This document shows, piece after piece, positions 44,881 to 58,268 of a stretch of DNA of 64,000 nucleotides. The position numbers and the translations under genes were made by a program. Source of the DNA: Stictocephala bisonia (taxonomy: Eukaryota > Arthropoda > Insecta > Hemiptera > Membracidae). Below the pieces are notes generated by a model, which saw only the letters and a program-made list of their open reading frames with translations, was not told the origin of the DNA and made no database searches. The stretch lies in assembly GCA_035578905.1 (NCBI GenBank), contig JAQJVL010000004.1, positions 9,172,779 through 9,236,778 of the forward strand, given 5' to 3'. The first letter of the stretch is position 1. Every line of letters begins with the position of its first letter.

Positions 44881-45761
44881 CCAATGACTTTTTGACCTCA
44901 ATAAAAATATAGGGCAAAAAAGAAATATTTCAAAATTTTCTTTACACACTAAAGAAATGGTAAGGAAACATTTTTGGTTCTTTAATTGAACTGATGTAAA
45001 AGTTAATTTAGATAAACATATATGATTAAATACTCATTTAACTGGTACTTAAAAATTTTTAAACGGTCATGGAAATTGTTACACTTAATTATGAAATGTA
45101 AATTCCAAGAACTGACTTCTATTGACAATTACGTAGGTCTTGCACATTTATTGTTGCCAAGGTGACAGTTCAGTTCTACATTATCTTGTAGACACCCAGG
45201 TCAATCCACAAATCAGAATGGGACTTAACATTGTTAGGTGAATACAACACTAATTATTTCACTTTTCATTTTTATTGGAACCACCGCTAGTATTCTTAAC
45301 TGATATTAAATCATAGATATGTATTCTTGTCAATATTTACTTTCACCTGTTTACTTTTGTAAATTAAAATATTTTTTAAATGTATAATAACTTAAATACA
45401 ACAATATAATATTTTTCTTATTCGGTTCAGAAATTAAAACACACACAACCAAAATTTTAAAATATGATATGTGGTAGCAAATATTTGATTAAAGTAAGTA
45501 AATAAAACATACTGAAGAAGTAAACTAAAAATTTAGATATTGATTAAAAGACTTCAGATTCCAAGCAAATTAGGTATCTGTTGTATTATACCTATATAGA
45601 TGATGGTGATACAATGTTTTAGGTGCAGGCCAGCCTTGTTGACTTCTTCATTTATTAGTTTGGATGAAAATGTTCTGTTTCAACAGATTGTTAAAAACAT
45701 AATCAATAATGCTTTAATTGGGATAACATTTGTAATCAACCAAAACAAGCATGTTTGAAAT

Positions 45762-45790
45762 TTATTTTTTTTTTTTTTTTTTTTTTTTTA
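45762..45790. repeat. Poly-T run
   Basis: A nearly pure T-run of 25-29 bases. It could be the poly-A tail of a minus-strand retroelement, but no body is recognisable next to it. Confidence 0.9.
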
Positions 45791-47730
45791 TTATAAGATG
45801 AAGAAAATTTATGGAAATTTCACTACAAGATATGGGGAAGTACAAATTTTGATTGTTTGAAGTACAATTTTGTTCTTTTAGGTTTTCGGTCCGGTTGAAA
45901 TTAAATGTATTATAACTGGGCACTATCATCTTGTATATTGTAAAATAATACAATAGATTACCCCATTTTATGGGTGAATTCTCGACAAGCTAAAATACTG
46001 ATAGTTAGGATAAGCTTGCACCTCTAAGAATTTATGTTCTTTATCATGGAATATTAAACCTAAAAGTGTCTTTTCTGTATGTTTAATTGCATGTATTGTG
46101 GATAATGTTTTCAGTACCATTTGACTCTAGAGTGTGAAATGTGAATGAGTTAACATGACTTTAATGCAAACTTAACGCTAAATTCATATTCAGTCATGCA
46201 AATGGAATTTTCATAATTTTATAGTTAAAGGTATAACGTGTTATAAGATTTATGTGTAGACAAAGACATGGGTAAGTCTGAACCACTCTCAAAATCTTTG
46301 GAATTTAGCATTGGTTTATTATTTACATTACTATGAAGGAGGGTTTATACTCTCCAAAAATGAGGTTAAACCAGCTTCTTCTTTAATATTTTCCTCTTCA
46401 TTCTAACTCCTATGAGAAGGGTAAATTTAATTGTTTATCAATAACTGAATAAAAACATTATATTTACAGTTCTGATTAGAAACAGCTGTGAAAATATTAT
46501 TTGCATTATTATAATATTTTGTTGCTTTGTAGCCTCTGAATGTTTATTCATTTATTTTTTTCATACTTTCCAGAAAAATATAAACTCATGCGGTTGTTTT
46601 TCATTATTAGGGTATCTAACAAAAGATTAGGTCCCACGATGCATGTATGACTTATTGACACCCATGCAGTTATATTACACTAACATATTTTTAAATTTTT
46701 ATTATGTTTTTAATGTTTAAAAACTCTGTTAAAAACATTTTATAAATATATATTACATTACATTTAAGCTGCATCTGTAAATATAACTAGTTCTACTGAA
46801 AGAATGATATTAGCTTGAGTCTAAAACAACTACGGATTTCATTGTAAGCACTAAGTAAAGTTGAAGGATCAGCAAAGCACTATTGAAAGTTTTGAATTTT
46901 GATCTTATCTTGCTTTCTCAACTTTTTTTTAATTTATGGGGAGATTATTATTTTATTATTGTATTATTTAACCCACTCTCATTTGGATTGAAACAATATT
47001 TGTTGGAATGTGCTAAAAGAAGAAATTGATGTTACACCTCGATGTAAACAAATCTGTTTATATAATAATAGATGATGTATTCATTTGTGTTATAAATCAT
47101 ACTCTTGTATTTATGTATCATGTATAGATTAGTTTTGTTCAATGTTTTGTCGATGTATGTATACATATACATATGTATATGTATGTACTCCGTACTTGTA
47201 GTGATCTAAGTATTTTTGTGGGTGGTTTGATAGGAAGAGGGAGAGAACAGGATGGCTCTGATGATAATATGAAGTGACAAGAACGTTTTGTTATATAGCT
47301 AGAGTATTTTACTTAAATAAGCCAAAAATATATTGACAAAAATTTCTATTCTATGCCAACAACATACCTCTTTTGTAATCACAGTACAACTGTTATCTCT
47401 ATTTTCTCTTTCATTTCCAGATTGTAGATAAATATTTTAAAGGTAATATACTATGAAGACTCTTTTAAATCGACTGAATGGAAAAGCTATATAAAGACAT
47501 TTCATTCAGTGTGATAACATATAAATATTGATTCCCTGTGTGCACAAATGTTCTGACAACATGCATGGGGCGAGGCAGCTGTCTTGAGCCCACAGCGTCC
47601 TCGTACATGGTCAACTCAGTGTTATACGTGATTTGTGTTTCTGTTGTTCTAACTGTATCAGAACTCTCTGTAGTCTGTTATAATGTTGTCCACCGATCAC
47701 ATACTTGTATCGCTGTTTTACTATCGTCCA

Positions 47731-47790
47731 CGTAATGTATCTACTTGTGCATACATGTGACGTAATGTATCTACTTGTGCATACATATGA
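47731..47790. repeat. Short direct duplication, 34-bp period
   Basis: cgtaatgtatctacttgtgc then atacatgtga is followed at once by a second copy differing by one base. Confidence 0.85.
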
Positions 47791-50700
47791 CAAAATATCT
47801 TGATGTTAGGTCAGGACTGATATATTACAGCGTGAATATTCTAAAATACCGAGACACTACTAGTTTCTGGTTTGTAAAGCTCTGCTAAGTGTTATTACCT
47901 AAGTAGTGCACATGGAGGAATGAATATTTATCTCTCTTGATTACAATCTATTTTATATAATCAATTTTCAATTAGGTATGTAGCTGAACGTTTCTAATGA
48001 TGACTGTATTTGTAGAAAATTGTTGAATTTGCTCGGAGGTTGATTCGATTTTTACAACAGCTAGCCTATCTATGTTTAGTGTGTTATAGTGTTTGGGTGT
48101 AGTAGTGTTTCCGTTGATTTCCTGATGTATTGATGCCGCTCTGTCTGTAGTCAAGTCCCTGCTGCCTTTTAGTTCATGTTTATGCTACAGTGTGTGGAGC
48201 ATTATTTTGAAAGGCAGATAGGATGTTTTTATGTGATAGAAATAAATGTACGTATGTTTATTAAATGTATAATAGTGTTACTTGTTGAATACTATATAAA
48301 TTTATCTAATTAATGATACCATTTAGGAATTATTTTGCTTTCTCCGTGCAAATATTATGCAATAGTGCAAATTCTAAAATAACTAACAGATAGTTCGGAG
48401 CAATTTATTTGCTCTGGGCTGTTGAATGCATCATAAGAAGTGTTGTTAATATTTTGTTTGAAGTTTCTTATAGAAGTGGAATTTACAAAGTGTTTGTATT
48501 CTTCAAATTTGGCTTTCTGTTAGTGTAATGTAATTGTATGTAATCAGAGGCTCCAGTTATTGTATAAATAAAGATATAGAAAAACTCATTTTGTTTAATT
48601 TAATTTCTAATCATAGCCAAGTAAAGGAAAATCTTATCAAGATCGTTTCCGTCTGATGAATTTTTCAACTCTATCTGGATGTTGTCTGGAGGTGTCAATT
48701 AGAAATATGGGAAGCTGTTCAAAACAACAATGATTAATGTATAAAACCTTTCTCTGCCACATGATAATATATATTTCTTAATTTATTGTTAAAATCATTA
48801 CGCTTTCTTAGCATAAAATATTATGAATGATCCAACGCAAACAGTGCGAACATAACATCTTTAAATGCTGAATACAATAGTTTAAAGAAAGTTCACTGTG
48901 ATAACCAGGTATTATTAGAATCTTATAGTGTTTAATTTTATAAAGGATAACTGAAATTAATAAATAATTAAAAGAAAACATTGATACACAAACTGTATCA
49001 AAGTTTACTTTTTTATCATCACATACATTTCTGGGAGAATGATTCTCTGCAACGAAGTTTGATTTTTATAACAAAGTAACTTATCTTTCACTAAATTTTT
49101 ACTTACAGCATTGTGATTGGCTTAACAAATGTTTATTTACTAAATCATTTATGAGCAAAGTTCTCAATTATAAAAGAACAAATAAAAATGTAACAGAAAA
49201 TAGTTTATTAAAATATTTTAAAAGTTGTTACTACTATTCAAATCAACTAATCAAATCTGAAATTTCAATGGAAGATTATTATTTTATATAGAATTTTTTT
49301 TAGAAGATAAGAAGATGCACAGGATTGTAAAGTATGTTCTTTGTGTTAACTGTTACATATCCTCCACAAAGAAAGGTGAAAAAAATATTCAAATATTTTT
49401 ACAGAGTGATTTTTTGTTTATGAAATAGTACTAAATGTTTTTTTAAGACATGAATTTTATTTTGTTGATTTTCTAAGTAGTCAACCATTCAATATTCATC
49501 TCAGAGGAGCAAAATCTAAAGAAGATATGATGCAGGATTTCAAACAACAACGTGGACTGAAAACAGAGCCCTAGAAAGTAAATGAAATGTAAAGAATCAC
49601 TTTATGACTCAGTCAAAGTTAGGACAGTTCCTTTCTAACCAACATGGTTTTAACATCCTTTTATGACATATGAATCATCGGAGAATGTTTTGACTAACCA
49701 GGAACCACACCAGGGTTGGACAAGTGAATTGAACCATCCTGTAGCACCCTCCAATACAACTGCTCACTCATGGAATGCAATGCCAAAGGTCAACTCTTGT
49801 GAATATATATAAACAAAAACTTCTTGAAGGAACTGGACATGTATCTTGTTCTGTTTTGTGTTCAATTACAATTAAATATTGTGATATAACAATTTGAAGA
49901 ACAATTTTAAAGCAGCCTTTTTCCAAATTTAATGTTAACTTCAACATTATTTGACACTTTCACAAAATAATATGTTATTGTTGTGACAGTTCCAATAAAC
50001 AAGTTTTAAATAAAAACCACGGAAACATACCATTAAATACTATTTAAATAAGATTGGATTTTGTCCAACCAATTATTACAATTGTATAAATTATAACCAA
50101 TCAAAGTAAATTTAAGTTTTAGTTTGATTCTGCATATGTTGACAATGCTTCAACTTTTAACAAATTAAAACTATGACCCTCATTTTCAAAAATAAAATGG
50201 AGGTGATACCAGATTGTTGGTGGTCAGTGATATGATACATAATAAAAGAACAAGCTCGGATCAATTTTCAAGATGAGAAGAAAGCAAAGAGGCCAGATGA
50301 ATCGACAGTGCCACAGTTCTACTAGAAAGAATCGGTAGAGTTTTTAAAATAATGTTGGGTACTCCAGCATAGTGTAAACTCCGTATCATCACGTACGAAT
50401 TTAAAAAAAAGTGTTGTTCCTGTTTAAATTAAGCTTACGGATAAATTAAACCTATCTATAAAGTGATAGAATCTTAGAAGTTAATTACAATAAATTACTT
50501 ATTCCATCAAACAAAAAATAAGCTTTAACTTTGGTTCACAACTTCAGATAAATCTTTGAAATGTTATTATTCTAATGGAATTCTAATGGAAACTAATAAA
50601 CAGCATAAAGAATATTGTTCTCTACGGAATAGTAACTGCCCTAATTAAAAATATAAGGTTGATTATAACAATAATGAATGTTAAAAAATACCAAATGTTG

Positions 50701-52844
50701 AAGAGGAAGTATATATGTTGTTGTTGGACTCAAGTCTGATGGTGATTAGAGGTAACCAGAGCCATCTGGCCAAGAGAATCAGCTATGGGAATGTATCTTA
50801 CACAACTATATTATATTTGGTCTGATTTTATAGAAGATATTTCATATTACTTCAAGTTCAGGAAGATGTTCTTACAAATGGAAACCTATAAAATTCAGTT
50901 ATGGAGTTGCTTTCTTAAAAATATAAAACAAATTACTCTGTGTTGCAAGCAGACTTTTTTTCAAAAATAAATAAAAAACACTAATTGTCTTGGTGTATCT
51001 AACCTTTTATATTTGTTTTGACTTCATTTTTATAAATTAAATAACTTTATATACAGGAAGATATAAATTTATATTTTGACTGTAATAAGACAATTTTTTA
51101 AATTCCATTTTCTTGCAAATTAAAGCTGAAATTTTTTTATTCTAATATGCAAATATAAAAAATTATATTATTATCAAAGTAAAAACGTTGTATAGGAATT
51201 TTGTGATATGAAGATTTGGAACATGAAGCATTACTTGAAGAATATAATAAAAGCCAATATATTATATATGAAAATAAAAATATTTCGTCCAATAACAAGA
51301 TTTTTATTCTCAGTTTCTCCTTTTTGAAGATTACATTTGATTGTTCGCATTAAGAATGTTTTTATTGTTCGCCACTGGTATTTTTGGAAAAGTTTGATAA
51401 ATTTTCCCCATAACTCACCTTAAATATTTTTTAAAGATTTGTATCCATCGTTAGTAAATAAAAGTAAGACAAAATATTCTTCAGAGAAAAATCATGACGA
51501 TTACCACTGGAGATGAAGAAAAGTGTTTGACACTATTTTACCTCAAACATATAGATAATAAAAAACTACGTACCAATATTGGTTGATTTGAGAAATGAAA
51601 CGTCAAACAAACAAGGAATTTATTCAAGCTGACGAACTTCAACAATTAAGGAAGTGCAGAGTACAAACTGAACTTATAAATATATTTCTACATTTATAAT
51701 TTGGTTGAGTACTGATGATAATAAAATCATACATAAGTAACATGCCTAATAATACCAACAGGTATAATAGTCTATGAAAGACAATAATTTATTAGCAATA
51801 TCATTCTAAATCATCAATTTGAGTAAGCCATTACTCTTTCATTCTGTACAAAATTGGAAACTCTTCCTTGGTTCAAAGACTAAGTCTACAAAGATCCCTC
51901 TAAGCTCAAGAAAACAAGAAGCCAGAGAGACTGACTCCCAGGAGACTTCTGCTACCAACATTCAGATATTTTCCAAATCAAAGTTTGAGTAATTTCCCCG
52001 CAATTTATCAAGAAGGTGTTTGATGAATCAAGCTTTTTAATGCACTATGAAATTTAATGAGATACCAAACAATATTAAAAATTCATACACATTCAGTGTA
52101 ATTCTTAATTCAATCTTAACTATAAGAATTTATGGTGGCCTTTAAATAGTTTTATTGTTTTGTTTGTGTTTTTTTATGCATACTCTCAAAGGGCACATCC
52201 AAAGGACTTTTAAAAGATAAGCTTGCTGTATATTTCAAAAGCATGGCAATTTATACACATTGCCTTATTGCTTGGAACTAACTTTAACACAGAGCGGATC
52301 GTAAAGTTTGTTGCGGTGTGTCACAGGATGTACGAATTAGTTGACTGCTCCAGCCTGACGTGCTGCACCAAAAGCAGAGCGTGTTTGATAAAAAACGATG
52401 AATAACCCATATAATTGAAGGTAGCTTATGTTTTATAGATTTATACGTTTAAATTTTTCAATATGTTCATATCTTAATTTTACATTAATTAAAGCCAAAG
52501 TTAGATAAATACCTAAAAGTAATAAATTATATGTATTATAAATAAATGTAAAAATACTTTTAATAAATACCGGTCCAACTCAGATGAACGTAAATTTTCC
52601 ATTTTGCACTCCGCACTAAATCACTCTATCATCTGTACACAAAACTCACGGTACTGAAACTAAATCTATTGAAACCATGATCTCTAATGGACATGCTCAT
52701 CCTACCTAGTGAGCATTATGTGAAACATGTAGTGAAACAGCACAACACAATCTTGGTAATATGAAGATAAACGTAGGATGTTGTTAACTTCTTTAGATTA
52801 TCGAAGAACCAGCTCACAACATCTAGTGAATTAAATTATAAACC

Positions 52845-52956
52845 TTTTGTAACAAAACAAAGCATAGAACGCAATAACAATCTCACCTGATCAGTGTACT
52901 GCTGGGCCCGCACAGTGCACGATGAGCGATCTTGTCAGTGATCCACAATGGGTTAA
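52845..52956. repeat. Dispersed repeat, copy A (about 112 bp)
   Basis: ttttgtaacaaaacaaagca, tagaacgcaataacaatctc and gtgatccacaatgggttaa match the segment at 57511-57625 in the same orientation with roughly 80-85% identity by eye. It has no box A/B and no open frame. The family is unassigned. Confidence 0.7.
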
Positions 52957-55900
52957 AAATTTATCTTTTGATTTTTAATTTTCTATGAATAACTATTTTT
53001 TTGTCCCTAACATTTGAAAAATTCTTAACATGCGCTTTGATAAAATTATTAGAGGAAAAGGCACTTCAGAAACTAACCATCTTCCTTGAACTTACAATAA
53101 AGAAGTTATGTTGTATACAAATCATAGGAATATGATTAAAAATGTAGGATTTCAGATTTTAGTGACACAAACATAAACAGTACTATCTGAATAAAGTTTC
53201 TCTGAGGAAATAACAGAAGATATTTAATGAAAGAGAGGGAAGGAGGAGGGATGAAGTGGTAAGAGACAGACTGACTGAAGAGTCTTTATGAGAAACAGTG
53301 AAAAAATTATAAATACAGAAGTTAGGAGATGTGAGGCAGATGGTGATAAATAGGTTATTTAAAATAGCAGTGGTGGAGGATGAGAAAAGAAGAATAACAT
53401 GGAGGGACACGGAAAAGAAAGGGTTCTAGTAAAAACTGATGGAAAATAGGAACCTTGAATGGGTTGAAGGATAGAGAAGGCTACACCATACGACACATGG
53501 AGACAGAAATTTCAATTGAAGATAATATGGATACATGGATCGTAATTTGTAAATATACCTATATGTGAAAATGTAATGTCAGCTCTCTCTCCTTTCAAGG
53601 GAAAATAAATATTGAACCTAAAACACAAGAAATCTGTCTACTTTCTTAGTGGTATACTTTAATAGTTATTACTTACCAGCTTTTTATTACATTTCTTTTA
53701 ATGTGATTGAAGTATAATATGCAATTTGTTGCATTATGGATCAATGACTTGTTATGTTTACATACAAAAGTTTCTACTGGCTTTATTGATATCAATGTTA
53801 TTTGTTATATACTGGGAGGGATAGTAAATATAAGATTAAATAACTTATTTTATTTGTGTTTATGCAAAATAAGTCCAGAAAAATAAAAGCATATAAATAT
53901 CACAATATAATTTATAAAGGGTGCAAATTTTTGCTGCCACTGAACTCCCCCCTCTTCCCCCCAACTTGAAGGAGACAGTTTCGTCCTTAGATGCAAAGAT
54001 GGGAAAGTAGTTTACCTTCGGCCATAAGAAGGTGTTGGTGGCACTGAAAATTTCCATTCTTATGTTGTTACGTTTACCTATTTCTCATGCCTGTGTGTGG
54101 ACTTTTCTTCTCTTCTTGAATATACTTGCTGATGTCCTATCTCTCCAATTATATGCATTCCTAACTTACTCTATGACCTAACCTCAGAAATTAATTGTAG
54201 ATTATAATTTATTTTTTTAATATACGTTTTTAAAATTTTTACAAACTGGTCTTGAAATCAAAATCAGTTCATGGCATTGAAATTGTTGAGTACACATAAT
54301 TTAAATGTTGTGACATGTAATAAAACTATTGATAAAACTGCTTTAAAAAAGCTAATGCCTTGTTTGATTATCTATTTTATAAACCAGATTAAAATATAAA
54401 TCGATAATGTTTAATGTTAAAATATAAATGTCTGAGCCAACCTTAACGATAAAAAAAAAATAAAAAAAAAAAACAAAAAAAACAGGATAGTCATATTCTT
54501 AAAACTTAAGTGTTCAAAATATTAATTGACAAACCCTTAGTATAAAACATTTAAAGACTACTTAATATGTATAGTATTAAAGAATAAAATAAGGTATACA
54601 ACTCATTTACAAAAAATTATACTAAGATATTTTCCGAGCAGATTCTATTATTTAAGTAAAACAACACTGGAAGTAGTAAACAAATCCGAATTCATCTTTC
54701 TTTTATTCACAAATTAGAATAGAGGTAGGCGTAGACTTTCGTTTAAACAAAATCTGATGAACCACACTAGCAGTTCTGTCTATGCACATAAAGGCTAAAG
54801 TTGGAAGCTGATACTAATAGGTACATGAAATCCGCAACATGAAGCTGCATACAAATTGATTCAATCAGCCTGAAAAGATAATTTTTCAATGCAGATTGAA
54901 ATTATTGCTTTGCATTTTTATCAAATATATATGAATGATTCAAAGGATTGAATGATTTCAAGATATTTTCTCTATACTTTTGTTTGAAGAATCCAGTGAC
55001 AAGCCTTTCTCAGAAGTAGACAAAATAAAATTATTTTTCTAGTTGAATATATTTTATACTAACTGTCTGTTTTACTTTTTTTAAATAGTTGTATGGCTAT
55101 CAAAAATGTGTAATTGTTGTAATGTTCTTATGTTTTACTTAAATTTATATAATATATAAGAATAATATTTATTTAAGTAATATTTATTTGTTTAAATGTA
55201 ATAACACACTTATAAAAAAAATTGACTTGTGCAAAAACAGGTGATCTAATTTCAATATTACTACAGTTAATTAGAACTCATGTTTGGTAATCTATTAAAA
55301 CAAACTGTCAGAATTCTCACACATTAGAGCCTCAATTATCTGAGGTAAACAGGCTGAGATGACGTCTGATAAGTACAAATATTGGATACTAGGGAATGAT
55401 AATATAAAATCTAAATAGTACGTACAATAACTCTTGTTCGGTTTTTATAACAAGAAGATGAATTTATTGTGAAACACGAACTATCTTTAATACATTACCA
55501 TATTAACATTAACAATAAGTTAGTACAATTTTAATAAACTGAACCAATACATGTGGCCGGTCAAGAAACTACGTAATAAGAGTGTATGAGTCTCGCATTC
55601 ACTATTCACCTCTCTACAAGCACTGTCTGTCCAAAAAATACATTATTTTTAGGCACTCAACACACTGACGAAAGCGATGTAGCCTGCTCACTCAGTACAG
55701 TCCCTGCTCAACATTAAGTCAATTACAGTAAAGAAAAACCAGCTCGCCGGTTGAGAAAAATCAAGTTAAGAGATACTACAAGTTTTTGTCTTTACGAAAC
55801 AATAATACATAATATTATTTTCGGCCAGATTTTATTACAGTATTGCTTTTAGGGCGAGTACATTGGTTAAAACAGAATGTTAGGTAACTCTATGTTGGAT

Positions 55901-56883
55901 AGCGGGTCTCTACTGTATATCAATCCTGTGGTTTTAGAAGTAGCCTATATTGGTGACCTCAAAGACACTATTTATATGCCAGCTAACTTTATAATTCGTC
56001 TTCTGGAATGGCAACAACAAAGATGCTATGAACCAACTCTTTTTAAGAAGCATTCTAGAATATCACTGTTTGCCATCTGAAAGGACTACTGTTCTTGATT
56101 AGAAAAGGCCAAAAAGAAATTTTGAGTAAAAAATATTAGAATTATTCAAGTTGAAGTCATATATTTTATTTGTCATGAAAATAACAAAATGTTAATATTG
56201 TCATGTAAATTTGCATTTAGAAATATTTAACAGACTATAAGCATTTATATATTTCAATATTAATATAATCATATCGAATTTTATTATTACATTTTATGCA
56301 CTTTATTTTGTAATATACTGCCAGAAATAAGAGATGCTAAGGATGGCAGCTTGGTGTGTTTGGGAAGTGTATAGGCCAGTGGCTGTAGCGTATTGGGCCT
56401 GACGCTGCTGAGGGGCTGATACAGTCTCTAAACACATAAAAGTTTTGTGTGGCTTCTAATATTGTGTACATAAGTTTGTTAGTTTATTAATTTTTTATAT
56501 ATTGTACAGACATCATTCTTATGTTTATATATTTTATATTTGTTATTTGTTTTGTATTATTAATAAAAGTATATTTTTTAGTTGAGGCTGATAAGCTCTT
56601 ACCGTGCACGCAGATGTACAGTCCATGCAGGGTGATTTATTATTGATCGTAAATTGTTAAGCAATTTATATAAAATTTGTTTGAAATAAAATACTTATGA
56701 ATTGAATTAAATACCAGTAACCAGTAAAGACAATACCTAAAATGGTTCTTGCTTGCTGTAGCAGATGACTTGTATGTTGATGTGTTAGTCTGAAGCATAT
56801 CAGCTCGTGTGTTGCTTATGGTGGCAAGATGTGACATGAATATAACTAGTTTTTTTAATTAGCATAATACGTGTTGGTACATA
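52957..56883. other. AT-rich region without recognisable gene
   Basis: It contains a purine-rich patch (53180-53480), a locally GC-rich patch with C-tracts (53930-54050), A-runs at 54450-54485 and a GC-richer segment near 56340-56460. No coding exon, tRNA or array could be supported. Confidence 0.4.
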
Positions 56884-57129
56884 TACAGTACAAGTAAACG
56901 TCACACAACACAAATTTATTACAATATAAGCACAAAATGCAGAAATATATTACAATACAAGTACAAAATGCACAAATATTATGGTGATCGATTTCGGTGA
57001 ACCACGCTCACCTTCCCTCAGACCAGAGACCATAATATCATGCGTTTTGTACTTGTATTATAATATATTTGTGCATTTTGTGCTCATATTGTAATAAATT
57101 TGTGTTGTGTGACGTTTACTTGTACTGTA
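56884..57129. repeat. 246-bp near-perfect inverted repeat (long hairpin)
   Basis: The left arm 56884-56985 (tacagtacaagtaaacgtca ... tattatggt) and right arm 57029-57129 are complementary over about 100 bp with only a handful of mismatches, around a 43-bp unique loop that is less AT-rich than the arms. It has no coding content. This fits a recent foldback MITE, and a transcript would form a long double-stranded hairpin. Confidence 0.9.
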
Positions 57130-57364
57130 TGAATATAACATAACTTATTATTTACTTATATGAAGTAATTTAACTACATCCCTCTCTTTAAGAAAGGAAT
57201 AATTCGACTGTATTATTTGAAACACTTCCAAGTGACCAATAAAATTTATAAAATAGAGGACATGGGCTGTATTTAAATTAATTACTCTGTACATTTAAGT
57301 ATATTACTCTGTAAAAGTCTGTATAACATACAAGAAAGTCAGTACTTCTTTCATTATATTTTAT

Positions 57365-57480
57365 TTTACGCTATAAAGAGTTTAAATATTTTATGTTACT
57401 CATTGGGGCTAACCTATTTTATATTACTCTATAAAGGGTTACAATATTTTATATTACTCCAATAAGGTTTAAAATATTTT
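57365..57480. repeat. Degenerate tandem repeat, about 37-bp period
   Basis: Three to four units of the type attttatattactctataa then agggtttaaat. The copies are diverged. Confidence 0.55.
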
Positions 57481-57510
57481 AAACAATGAAACTGAACAAT
57501 GATATTAAAA

Positions 57511-57625
57511 ATCTTTTGCAACAAAACAAAGCACAGAACGCAATGACGAGCTCACCTCATCAGTATGCCACTAGGCTTGCACAGTGTATGACAAGCTATC
57601 CCTCAGTGATCCGCAATGGGTTAAG
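57511..57625. repeat. Dispersed repeat, copy B (about 115 bp)
   Basis: cttttgcaacaaaacaaagc, acagaacgcaatgacgagct and gtgatccgcaatgggttaa match copy A at 52845-52956, 4.7 kb upstream and in direct orientation. Confidence 0.7.
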
Positions 57626-58268
57626 AAGTCTACATAATTCTTAGTTTTATTTAGGATAAAAAAATTAATTTCACAATATGAAGGTTTACGTAAATAGAAG
57701 CTTTGATAGAAAATAAAACGTTTTTGAGATTACATATAATATAATTAATTATAATGGTTGCCTAATTTTGGTAATGCTGAGGAATTTTTATGTACATGCA
57801 GAATCATCTAAAAAATGTATAAACTTACAAAGTCATAATGTCAATTTCTTTAGAACGGTTCCTGACAGAATCATTCCAATTTAATCTGTGGATACTCTTA
57901 TCGACTCTTTTTAGCAATAAAATATCATTAAGGTTCTTAGCAGCATTTCTCTCATAAATTATCAATCCTAAGGATTTATTAGAAAGTATAAAAGAGTAAT
58001 TTATTATTTTGAATATTTTCTTTGAAGAAAAGTTTAAGATTCTACACAAGCAAATATACCTGAAAACATTTTTTACAAATACATTTAATATGGGTGTCCG
58101 AGCATATAGGTTTATCAAAGTGCAATTCCAAGAATTCGGAACAAACAATATTTTCTAACATGTGGCATTCATTTTATAAATACATAGATGATTTATATCA
58201 CTGATGATGATACATCACTTTGACGTCACAAAAACGTTACGTGGACAACTGATGAAACTGGTGTCGGC
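57626..58268. other. AT-rich spacer
   Basis: It includes a 107-codon minus-strand frame (57825-58148) that is lysine-, asparagine- and isoleucine-rich, as expected by chance in AT-rich DNA. No family is recognised. Confidence 0.4.

Larger units (their letters stand above)
44881..52844. other. AT-rich region without recognisable gene
   Basis: No coding exon could be supported. It includes a T-run at 45762-45790, an alternating palindromic tacatatacatatgtatatg stretch near 47160, a 34-bp direct duplication (cgtaatgtatctacttgtgc, about 47731-47790) and an aataaaga signal near 48565 that could end a long 3' UTR. The rest shows nothing identifiable. Confidence 0.4.

Noticed and set aside
49440..49575. 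Possible terminal exon reading KEDMMQDFKQQRGLKTEP before a stop
   Set aside because: An acceptor-like ctcag precedes it, but the pyrimidine tract is poor, the frame is short and no family is recognised.
53183..53410. 75-codon serine/leucine-rich minus-strand frame
   Set aside because: It is the complement of a purine-rich low-complexity patch.
55877..56080. 67-codon frame starting MLGNSMLDSGSLLY
   Set aside because: No motif, no splice context and a length expected by chance.
57825..58148. 107-codon minus-strand frame
   Set aside because: Composition (Lys, Asn, Ile, Leu) is that of random AT-rich DNA and no domain is visible.
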